DNA of 6,794 nucleotides. It comes from Candidatus Adlerbacteria bacterium RIFCSPHIGHO2_02_FULL_54_18 (GTDB lineage Bacteria > Patescibacteriota > Minisyncoccia > Phycocordibacterales > SBAW01). Each line of letters starts with the position of its first letter. The first letter of the stretch is position 1. Below, piece after piece: positions 1 through 4,573 of the stretch. Location: the NCBI GenBank assembly GCA_001775445.1, contig MEWV01000010.1, forward strand, positions 1 to 6,794, given 5' to 3'. Below the pieces are notes generated by a model, which was given only the letters and a program-made list of their open reading frames with translations, searched no databases and was not told the origin of the DNA. A program made the position numbers and the translations under genes.

Positions 1-1
1 C

Positions 2-508
2 TCTTTGCGCGACAAGGCGATGTTGGAGCTCTTTTTCTCCACCGGCTTGCGGGTTTCGGAACTGGTGGGCCTCAACCGCGACCTCGACCTTACCCGCGAC
101 GAGTTCAGCGTGCGAGGCAAGGGGGAGAAGGTGCGCGTCGTCTTCCTCTCCCCCGCTGCCAAGCAGGCCCTGCGCGCGTGGGAGGCCGCGCGTAGCGACT
201 TGGGCGACGCACTGTTCGTACAAATGGGCCGGGCGTCCAAGGGTGCCCGCGACACCCGGCTCACGGCGCGCAGCGTCGAGCGCATTGTCAAACAGCACGC
301 AGTCAGGGCGGGCATCACGCGCAAGGTCACCCCACACATCATCAGGCACTCCTTTGCCACCGACCTGCTCGAAAGCGGCGCCGATTTGCGCTCGGTGCAG
401 GCGCTGCTCGGCCACCAAAACATCGCCACCACGCAGATCTACACGCACGTTACCGACAAACATCTCCGCGAGGTGCACCGCGCTTTTCATGGTAAAAGAA
501 GAAAGTGA
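2..508 (+). CDS. Tyrosine recombinase/integrase (Xer-like), 5'-truncated by the window edge
   Basis: This is the C-terminal catalytic domain of a tyrosine site-specific recombinase, which cuts and rejoins DNA through a covalent 3'-phosphotyrosine link. All expected catalytic residues are visible. Counting the Leu codon at 5-7 as residue 1, they are R16 in STGLRVSEL, K39 in RGKGEKVR, H111 and R114 in PHIIRH, H137 in LLGHQN and the nucleophile Y146 in IYTHV. The gene ends at TGA 506-508. The N-terminal SAM-like core-binding domain (about 100-140 residues in Xer proteins) is missing because the frame runs open through the left edge, so the TTG at 5 is not the true start. The next gene begins one base after the stop, which suggests co-transcription. 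It could be the chromosomal dimer resolvase (XerC/D/A type) or a mobile-element integrase. The short, conserved catalytic domain favours Xer, but the window cannot decide. The fragment is visibly GC-rich. Confidence 0.93.
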   Translation, partial: SLRDKAMLELFFSTGLRVSELVGLNRDLDLTRDEFSVRGKGEKVRVVFLSPAAKQALRAWEAARSDLGDALFVQMGRASKGARDTRLTARSVERIVKQHAVRAGITRKVTPHIIRHSFATDLLESGADLRSVQALLGHQNIATTQIYTHVTDKHLREVHRAFHGKRRK

Positions 509-509
509 T

Positions 510-1349
510 ATGAAACTCATTTCGTGGAACGTAAACGGCATACGCGCGGTGGTTAAGAAGGGCGATTTTCACTCCCTTGTCAAAAAAGAGAAGCCCGACG
601 TGCTGTGTCTGCAGGAGACAAAAGCCGAGCGCGGGCAGGCCGAAATCGATTTGTCGGAGTATGAAGAGTACTGGAACAGCGCCACAAAAAAGGGCTACTC
701 CGGCACGGCGATATTCGTGAAAACGAATAAAAATAAACAGATTGTTAAAAAAGTTCTGATGGGCCTGCCTGAGGACCTGTGCAAAAAGTATAAGTTGCAC
801 GAGGACAGCTATGGCGACCCCAATGCCGAGGGGCGGGTTATAACGGTCGAGTTAGGTGATTTTTTTGTAGTCACGAGCTACACGCCCAACTCCAAGCCCG
901 ATCTCTCGCGGCTGAAGCTGCGCCAGAAGCAATGGGACCCGGCTTTTTTGGAATACCTCAAGCGGCTCGAAAAGAATGGTTCGACAAGCTCACCACAAGG
1001 AAAGCCGGTGGTGTTTTGCGGCGACCTCAATGTGGCGCATACTCCCGACGACCTCGCCCACCCAAAAGAGAACGAGGGCGAGCACGGATATACAAAAGAG
1101 GAGCGCGAGGGAATCGATAAAATAATAGAAGCAGGTTTTGTGGACAGTTTTAGGGTATTTAATAAAAAAGGAAATGGTTTTTATACTTGGTGGACGCACT
1201 GGCGGGCGGCGCGCGAGCGTAACGTCGGTTGGCGCATAGACTACTGGTTTGTGTCAAAAAAGCTCCTCCCCCGCCTAAAGTCCGCCAGCATCTTGTCTAA
1301 CGTAATGGGCTCCGACCACTGTCCGGTGGTGATTGAACTTAAGAATTGA
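510..1349 (+). CDS. xth: Exodeoxyribonuclease III / AP endonuclease
   Basis: This is a 279-residue enzyme of the ExoIII/APE1 family. It cuts DNA 5' of abasic sites and trims 3' ends during base excision repair in the cytoplasm. Visible family motifs are LISWNVNGIRA (N7), LCLQETKA (metal ligand E36), GYSGTAIF, SYTPNS, GDLNVAH (D172, N174), WRIDYW (D244) and the C-terminal SDHCPVV (D269, H270). Its length is about normal for the family. I chose ATG 510 because the motif LISWNVNG follows at once. The same frame runs open upstream to 243, but only as antisense-like, Arg/Ser-rich sequence overlapping the recombinase. A purine-rich stretch (aagaagaaag) inside the end of the recombinase could serve as a weak ribosome binding site, and the one-base gap suggests translational coupling. 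Oddity: residues 156-163 (NGSTSSPQ) are encoded by a palindromic repeat and look like an extra loop just before the GDLN strand. A second copy of this gene's 3' end lies at 2521-2562. Confidence 0.96.
   Translation: MKLISWNVNGIRAVVKKGDFHSLVKKEKPDVLCLQETKAERGQAEIDLSEYEEYWNSATKKGYSGTAIFVKTNKNKQIVKKVLMGLPEDLCKKYKLHEDSYGDPNAEGRVITVELGDFFVVTSYTPNSKPDLSRLKLRQKQWDPAFLEYLKRLEKNGSTSSPQGKPVVFCGDLNVAHTPDDLAHPKENEGEHGYTKEEREGIDKIIEAGFVDSFRVFNKKGNGFYTWWTHWRAARERNVGWRIDYWFVSKKLLPRLKSASILSNVMGSDHCPVVIELKN
977..995. repeat. Palindromic repeat of the TTCGACAAGCTCA type inside xth
   Basis: The 19 bases TGGTTCGACAAGCTCACCA form a short hairpin with arms TGGT/ACCA. The central 13 bases match a dispersed REP-like motif, often seen as CCCTTCGACAAGCTCAGGG in many bacterial genomes (from general knowledge, not searched). 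Compared with that form, both arms have changed in a way that keeps pairing. The repeat is in frame and encodes part of NGSTSSPQ in ExoIII, so the reading frame survives. A relative lies at 6681-6705 in yraN. Confidence 0.6.
1314..1334 (+). repeat. Left copy of the xth 3'-end direct repeat flanking the Fic gene
   Basis: These 21 bases encode DHCPVVI near the end of ExoIII. They recur in the same orientation at 2530-2550 with a single mismatch (T versus C at 1322/2538). The two copies start 1216 bases apart and bracket the whole Fic gene. Confidence 0.85.
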
Positions 1350-1397
1350 GGAAACCTATCACTTGTTATGCCTCTGAAAACGAAACATATCAGAATA

Positions 1398-1426
1398 TTG
1401 ACATTTTGATGTACTTCGTTTAGGCT
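1398..1426 (+). promoter_or_regulatory. Candidate sigma-70 promoter of the Fic gene, giving a leaderless or near-leaderless mRNA
   Basis: A perfect -35 box TTGACA (1398-1403), a 17-base spacer and a weaker -10 TAGGCT (1421-1426) precede the ATG at 1433 by only six bases. The predicted transcription start falls at or next to the ATG, and no Shine-Dalgarno sequence is present. The Fic gene therefore appears to have its own promoter and to be translated from a leaderless or very short leader. The call rests on box match and spacing only. Confidence 0.55.
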
Positions 1427-1432
1427 TTAAAT

Positions 1433-2521
1433 ATGGCCGTCAGACACCATAATCCAAAAAAACTCTGTGAAGATGGTCTCAAGCTCGACTATAATCAGTT
1501 TGCTTCTGAGCAAGCCGAAGCTGAATATGCGCTGGGGCTGCTTGAGGGTTCACAAAAAAAACTGCACAATTCTGAGCTTCTTATTTCTCCCTTGACTGCA
1601 AAGGAAGCTACGGTGAGTTCAAAAATAGAGGGAACGCAAAGTACAGTTTCCGATGTTTTCTTGCACGAGGCAGGCGCAACCACAAAACATGCAGACATTG
1701 CGGAAGTTTCTAACTACAGGACTGCGATGCTCTTTGCTATTAGGGAGTTAAAGAAAAATCGCGAGCTTTCAAAACATCTCGCAAAAACACTACATGAAAT
1801 TCTTCTTAAAGATACTCGCCACAAGGGAACGTTAGGAGAGTTTCGAAAAGGACCTGTATGGATTGCAAAAAAACACGGGGATCCTATCGAAAAGGCTATA
1901 TATGTCCCGCCCGAGGCGCATTTTGTTAATGACTATGTCGAAGACCTTCTTTGTTATTTAAAGCAAGGGAAGGAAAATAGCCTTATAAAGGCTGGTATCG
2001 CCCACTACCAATTTGAGGCTGTACACCCCTTTGAAGACGGTAACGGCCGTATAGGTAGACTTTTAATTCCACTGGTTTTGCATCAAAGTAATAGACTCTC
2101 AAAGCCCATTCTCTACGTGAGCGGTTATATGGAGGCAAATCGGGATGAATACATCGAAGCTTTACACGATGTTGATGAGTCCGGACGAATCGAGCCTTGG
2201 CTTAAATTCTTTTTTAAATCTGTTGCGGCGCAATTACAAGAGACGCAAACCTTAGTTGAGCGCATTTATACCCTGTATGACTCTATGCGCGCCAGCTTTG
2301 GAGTCAGTAAGTCCCCTTACCTTATCCCTTTCTTGGATTTTCTTTTTGAATCGCCCGTTTTTACAACCCCTATGGTTTTAGAGCAGACGAAGGCAACGGA
2401 TATTACAATCAAACGCCTTATACAAATGCTTGTTAAAGATGGAAAAATTGAGGAGATGCCCTACCGCCTTAATCGTGCAAAGTTGTACCGATTTAAACCG
2501 CTTCTCGATATTTTGAAGTAA
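1433..2521 (+). CDS. Fic family protein, self-inhibited class II type (probable protein AMP-transferase)
   Basis: This 362-residue Fic protein carries the full catalytic motif HPFEDGNGRIGR at residues 198-209 (H198 catalytic base, N204, and R206/R209 for phosphate binding). Upstream, residues 62-67 (SSKIEG) match the inhibitory (S/T)xxxE(G/N) helix of class II Fic proteins, in which E66 would block productive ATP binding until it is displaced. The order is a Fic_N-like region (about 30-110), the Fic core (about 110-270) and a C-terminal winged-helix-like segment (about 295-362), as in many stand-alone bacterial Fic proteins. The family transfers AMP from ATP to Ser/Thr/Tyr hydroxyls of target proteins. 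The target is unknown here. No separate antitoxin gene is adjacent, which fits in-built inhibition. Base composition is clearly more AT-rich than the recombinase, and the gene sits between two copies of an xth 3' end. Both suggest horizontal acquisition. The ATG start is supported by the promoter six bases upstream. Confidence 0.95.
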   Translation: MAVRHHNPKKLCEDGLKLDYNQFASEQAEAEYALGLLEGSQKKLHNSELLISPLTAKEATVSSKIEGTQSTVSDVFLHEAGATTKHADIAEVSNYRTAMLFAIRELKKNRELSKHLAKTLHEILLKDTRHKGTLGEFRKGPVWIAKKHGDPIEKAIYVPPEAHFVNDYVEDLLCYLKQGKENSLIKAGIAHYQFEAVHPFEDGNGRIGRLLIPLVLHQSNRLSKPILYVSGYMEANRDEYIEALHDVDESGRIEPWLKFFFKSVAAQLQETQTLVERIYTLYDSMRASFGVSKSPYLIPFLDFLFESPVFTTPMVLEQTKATDITIKRLIQMLVKDGKIEEMPYRLNRAKLYRFKPLLDILK

Positions 2522-2562
2522 GTGGTTTTGACCACTGCCCGGTGGTGATTGAGCTGAAATAG
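2521..2562 (+). pseudogene. Orphan 3' end of a second xth gene (last 13 codons)
   Basis: Directly after the Fic stop codon, and sharing its last base, the sequence reads SGFDHCPVVIELK followed by TAG. This repeats the end of the intact ExoIII upstream (SDHCPVVIELKN): ten consecutive residues are identical, and 20 of 21 bases match over 2530-2550. No start codon or upstream ExoIII coding sequence is attached, so the piece is a remnant. Either it is the original 3' end of xth, displaced when a Fic-bearing segment brought its own replacement end, or it is what remains of a tandem xth duplicate. Confidence 0.8.
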
Positions 2563-2598
2563 AAAAATAAAAACCGCAGAGATTGCTCTCTGCGGTTT
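2563..2598 (-). terminator. Rho-independent terminator of the small minus-strand gene 2605-2856
   Basis: An 11-bp perfect stem (2571-2581 paired with 2588-2598, six-base loop) begins six bases after the minus-strand stop codon. On the minus strand it is followed by a T-rich run (2563-2570), the classic intrinsic terminator layout. On the plus strand only a short TTT follows, so it may also weakly terminate Fic transcription. Confidence 0.85.
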
Positions 2599-2604
2599 GT
2601 GGCT

Positions 2605-2856
2605 TTATGGCTCAGCATTTTTTTGCGCGTCCTCCCATGCCCACTCGATCATTGCGAGTGTGTGCGCGAGATTTTTGGTATGGCACGACGTGCCAACGAT
2701 GGCTTCAATGGCGAAGCCTTGAGGGGTCATTACCCCGTTGTTGTCGAGGAAAAGTTTTTTTGCACTGTCTGGCTTCGTGATGAGCCATTTCTTGTAAATC
2801 TCGACGAGGTCGCCGAGACCATTCAAAAACTTAGACTTCGAGTCTGACTTACGCAT
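2605..2856 (-). CDS. Small unrecognised protein, 83 residues
   Basis: I do not recognise this protein. It starts with ATG at 2856 behind a strong ribosome binding site, AGGAGG at 2863-2868 on this strand with a six-base spacer. It ends with TAA six bases before a good intrinsic terminator. These signals support a real gene even without a family match. The protein is soluble-looking, with no signal peptide or membrane helix. It has a Lys-rich amino end and a mid-section reading NNGVMTPQGFAIEAIVG, then a Trp-containing acidic helix (IEWAWEDA) near the C-terminus. It lies downstream of another small gene on the same strand (3047-3304), with 190 noncoding bases between them, so the two may share a transcript. 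No function is assigned. Confidence 0.68.
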   Translation of the reverse strand: MRKSDSKSKFLNGLGDLVEIYKKWLITKPDSAKKLFLDNNGVMTPQGFAIEAIVGTSCHTKNLAHTLAMIEWAWEDAQKNAEP

Positions 2857-2862
2857 GGTCCC

Positions 2863-2868
2863 CTCCTA
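2863..2868 (-). promoter_or_regulatory. Strong Shine-Dalgarno site for gene 2605-2856
   Basis: AGGAGG read on the minus strand, six bases upstream of the ATG. It fixes the start and contrasts with the Fic, TrmB-like, cca and yraN starts, which have no recognisable site. Confidence 0.75.
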
Positions 2869-2924
2869 GGGATTGGCGGCTCGGAATGAGCGGCCGGTTT
2901 AAGTTGTGAAGAACTGAATCTCGA

Positions 2925-2981
2925 TGAGAATTCGAACTGATTTCAAATTCTCAAGTGAGGGGCCAACATTTGCGTTGGCCC
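2925..2981. other. Two adjacent hairpins in the gap between the small minus-strand genes
   Basis: In the 190-base gap, GGGCCAAC (2960-2967) pairs with GTTGGCCC (2974-2981) across a six-base loop. Next to it, TGAGAATT (2925-2932) pairs with AATTCTCA (2946-2953), with further pairs inside. Neither is followed by a T-run on the minus strand, so they do not look like ordinary terminators. They may be an RNA-processing or attenuation structure between the two genes, or remnants of a mobile piece. The rest of the gap shows nothing I recognise. Confidence 0.4.
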
Positions 2982-3046
2982 AGTTTGTTGATAGTTTTGT
3001 CCCAGCAGTCTTCCGACCTGAGGAACTTCTGTTGCCAAGCGGGATA

Positions 3047-3304
3047 TCAGCCCGCTCCTGTTGCCGCTTGCCCCGCCGCCTGACATTGCTGCCAGACCGG
3101 CTCGAACGCTGCGCGCCATTCTTCCGAGTCCCAATAGAATTTGGCACCCGCCTCCACCGCTTTGACTGCGGCTTCGGTATCCGGGATTTCCGGATTGAAG
3201 CGACGAGACCTCGCCAGAGCCTGAGTTGGAGTCATTTCCCCTCCAAATGTGTCCTCAGAGGCGTAGCGGATTGCATGGAGAAGGTCGAGCTTGCTGATAG
3301 CCAT
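3047..3304 (-). CDS. Small unrecognised protein, 85 residues
   Basis: I do not recognise a family. Support for a real gene comes from its signals: ATG at 3304, a GGGAGG ribosome binding site at 3310-3315 on this strand (five-base spacer), and a well-formed promoter just upstream (TTGACA, 16 bases, TATACT). The amino end (MAISKLDLLHAIRYASED) looks helical. The middle has RSRRFNPEIPDTEAAVKAVEAG, and a Trp-rich stretch (FYWDSEEWRAAFEPVW) is followed by an Ala/Gly-rich tail. There is no signal peptide or membrane helix. It is divergent from the TrmB-like regulator and upstream of another small gene on the same strand. A 134-codon frame opposite it (2924-3328, +) lacks such signals and was judged a shadow. 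Confidence 0.66.
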   Translation of the reverse strand: MAISKLDLLHAIRYASEDTFGGEMTPTQALARSRRFNPEIPDTEAAVKAVEAGAKFYWDSEEWRAAFEPVWQQCQAAGQAATGAG

Positions 3305-3309
3305 AATAG

Positions 3310-3315
3310 CCTCCC
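3310..3315 (-). promoter_or_regulatory. Shine-Dalgarno site for gene 3047-3304
   Basis: GGGAGG read on the minus strand, five bases upstream of the ATG. It confirms the start and the strand. Confidence 0.7.
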
Positions 3316-3346
3316 AGGTTGTGGATGAACTTTACTTTCTGGAATA

Positions 3347-3374
3347 AGTATAGCGTAATATGGGGATTTGTCAA
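3347..3374 (-). promoter_or_regulatory. Sigma-70 type promoter for the small minus-strand genes
   Basis: On the minus strand, a perfect -35 TTGACA (3369-3374) is followed after 16 bases by -10 TATACT (3347-3352), a five-of-six match to TATAAT. Transcription would start near 3340, about 35 bases upstream of the start codon at 3304. The promoter lies in the 130-base gap shared with the divergent TrmB-like regulator, so that regulator could act on it. Confidence 0.65.
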
Positions 3375-3375
3375 G

Positions 3376-3404
3376 TTGTATTGATGATGAAATAGTGATA
3401 GAAT
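3376..3404 (+). promoter_or_regulatory. Weak candidate promoter of the TrmB-like regulator
   Basis: A good -10 TAGAAT (3399-3404) lies 17 bases downstream of a poor -35 (TTGTAT, 3376-3381). It abuts the minus-strand promoter, so polymerase binding on the two strands would compete. Two small palindromes follow: ATAGCTAT (3403-3410) and CATATATG (3430-3437, covering the start codon). The choice of -35 is uncertain. Confidence 0.35.
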
Positions 3405-3434
3405 AGCTATGTAAAACAAACTTTAAATACATAT

Positions 3435-4208
3435 ATGTCAAAAATTATTGATGAAGCGGGGAACAAGGACTTGCTAAACAAGCTCCAAGAGCTCGGTTTG
3501 AGCGAGAAGGAGGCCGCCGTTTATTTGGCACTTTTACCCCGCCGCGACACCGGCACCAGCAACCTTATACGGGCTACGAGCCTCCACGGGCAGTTTGTCT
3601 ACGCCGCTTTGGCCAAACTGGAGGACTTGGGGCTCGCCAAACACGTTATCCAGGGCGGACGCAAGAAGTTTAGCGCCAACGCCCCTACCCGGCTGATGTC
3701 ATTAATAGAGGAGAAGCGCCTCGCGGCGCAGTCGGTCGCCAAAGAGCTGCAAAGCCGCTTTGCCGGAGTGCACGAGCAGGACTTCGAGGTATACCAAGGC
3801 GACGCGGCGTTTATGGCGCACCAGATAGAGCTGCTCACACAAGTGCCGGACAATACGATCATCGACGTTGTGGGGAGCGAGACCGAGCGGTACGAAAAAA
3901 CTTTTACCGAGACAGGTATGTGGGCCGAATATAAAAGAGTATGGCTGGAGAAAAATCTCGGGTTTAGATACTTGGGCACCGAGGCACAGCGCGAGCGCTT
4001 GCAAAAGCGCGAGCAGAACGAGCGTAATTTTACCTATCGCATTCTGCCCGGCCTCTCGCTCGGCAAAATAAGTATAGAAGTACGCCCGAACAACGTAACG
4101 TTTGCCGTGTACGGCGACACCTTGCTCGACTTTACGCTCAGTGGCAAAGAAGTGGCCGACGGCTACCGCCAATTTTTTAATGCAGTGTGGGCTCTCGCTA
4201 AAAAATAA
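3435..4208 (+). CDS. TrmB-like winged helix-turn-helix transcriptional regulator
   Basis: This is a 257-residue protein with the TrmB-family layout. Residues about 15-95 form a winged helix beginning LQELGLSEKEAAVYLALL, with a recognition-helix region reading FVYAALAKLEDLGL and a basic wing (GGRKKFSAN). A short coiled-coil-like linker (IEEKRLAAQSVAKELQSRF) follows, then a C-terminal sensor region (about 110-257). TrmB proteins in archaea control sugar genes. In bacteria of the candidate phyla radiation, TrmB-like proteins are common and their ligands are mostly unknown, so the effector is not assigned here. The gene diverges from the small gene at 3047-3304, an arrangement typical of a local regulator. 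It may control itself or that neighbour. There is no Shine-Dalgarno site before the ATG. I chose this start because the winged helix begins about 12 residues in. Two palindromes follow the stop. Confidence 0.9.
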   Translation: MSKIIDEAGNKDLLNKLQELGLSEKEAAVYLALLPRRDTGTSNLIRATSLHGQFVYAALAKLEDLGLAKHVIQGGRKKFSANAPTRLMSLIEEKRLAAQSVAKELQSRFAGVHEQDFEVYQGDAAFMAHQIELLTQVPDNTIIDVVGSETERYEKTFTETGMWAEYKRVWLEKNLGFRYLGTEAQRERLQKREQNERNFTYRILPGLSLGKISIEVRPNNVTFAVYGDTLLDFTLSGKEVADGYRQFFNAVWALAKK

Positions 4209-4228
4209 AAGGTGACACCTTTTATTTT
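4202..4228 (+). terminator. Palindrome spanning the stop of the TrmB-like gene, possible terminator
   Basis: AAAATAAAAGGTG (4202-4214) and CACCTTTTATTTT (4216-4228) are perfect inverted repeats around one base. The TAA stop is inside the left arm. The pairs flanking the tip cannot close, so the hairpin would have about 10-11 bp and end in a T-rich strand. It may act as a first terminator ahead of the stronger one at 4239-4267. Confidence 0.5.
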
Positions 4229-4238
4229 GGGTACGAAT

Positions 4239-4267
4239 AACCCCCGCCATGGAGGTGCGGGGGTTTT
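4239..4267 (+). terminator. Rho-independent terminator of the TrmB-like gene
   Basis: A nine-base GC-rich stem, AACCCCCGC (4239-4247) with GCGGGGGTT (4257-4265), encloses a nine-base loop and runs into TTTT on the plus strand. It lies about 30 bases after the stop codon. Confidence 0.82.
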
Positions 4268-4537
4268 GTGCAATTATCTAAATCGATTTCCCGCAGAAGC
4301 GGTGTGGCCTTGTTTACAATAGTTGTCTAAGTTTGGGACCTAGCCGCCATGCTAACAAGAAGTGTATTTAGAAGATTGCACGATGCGCGCGCGATTGACC
4401 GAAGAACATTTTGTTTTCGTGCCCGGCGCGACAGGGTAAACGCGCTAGACCGGAAACGTTTTTCTTCAGTAACTATACGCGCATAAAGGACAGTGTAAAG
4501 GACATGGGTGTGGACAACTTTGTTCGTATATTGTCCT
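4268..4537. other. Noncoding stretch between the TrmB-like gene and cca
   Basis: No convincing gene is present in these 270 bases. A 73-codon frame on the minus strand (4327-4548) overlaps the end of cca and has neither a recognisable family nor a ribosome site. The right third holds repeats and DnaA-box-like 9-mers, described separately. The left part (4268-4480) shows nothing I recognise apart from GC-rich runs of alternating CG near 4382-4395. Confidence 0.5.
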
Positions 4538-4573
4538 TTAATCCACAAAGTATTTATTGTGGATGTCCTTTAT
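4483..4573. repeat. Fourfold AAAGGACA repeat, two forward and two inverted copies
   Basis: TAAAGGACA occurs forward at 4484-4492 and 4496-4504 (12 bases apart) and inverted as TGTCCTTTA at 4532-4540 and 4564-4572 (32 bases apart). The two inverted copies flank a perfect 8-bp hairpin, ATCCACAA (4541-4548) with TTGTGGAT (4557-4564). The array covers the stop codon and last codons of cca. The forward and inverted copies could fold into alternative long hairpins at the cca 3' end, but no clear T-run follows on the minus strand. Confidence 0.6.
4509..4565. other. DnaA-box-like 9-mers at the 3' end of cca
   Basis: Compared with the DnaA box TTATCCACA, the minus strand has TTGTCCACA at 4509-4517 (8 of 9), the plus strand has TAATCCACA at 4539-4547 (8 of 9), and the minus strand has a 7-of-9 match within 4557-4565. 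Single near-matches are common by chance. Three within 57 bases, near parS-like sites, are more suggestive but not proof. Confidence 0.3.

Noticed and set aside
243..509. In-frame extension of xth upstream to an ATG at 243
   Set aside because: It overlaps the well-supported recombinase in another frame and yields low-complexity Arg/Ser/Pro sequence. The ExoIII domain begins exactly at ATG 510.
1433..2521. Fic gene as the toxin of a two-gene toxin-antitoxin pair
   Set aside because: No small antitoxin-like gene lies next to it on the same strand, and the inhibitory SSKIEG motif is inside the protein itself.
2899..3147. 82-codon and 63-codon minus-strand frames in the small-gene gap
   Set aside because: They overlap the end of gene 3047-3304 in other frames without ribosome sites and look like Arg/Ser-rich shadows.
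2924..3328. 134-codon plus-strand frame
   Set aside because: It lies opposite the 85-residue minus-strand gene, lacks a ribosome site and promoter, and has Cys/Arg/Leu-rich composition typical of antisense frames.
4320..4342. Possible insertion-sequence end (gttgtctaagtttgggacc)
   Set aside because: It reminded me of transposon termini, but no matching inverted end, target duplication or transposase was found in the window.
4327..4548. 73-codon minus-strand frame after cca
   Set aside because: It overlaps the last codons of cca, has no recognisable domain and no Shine-Dalgarno site.
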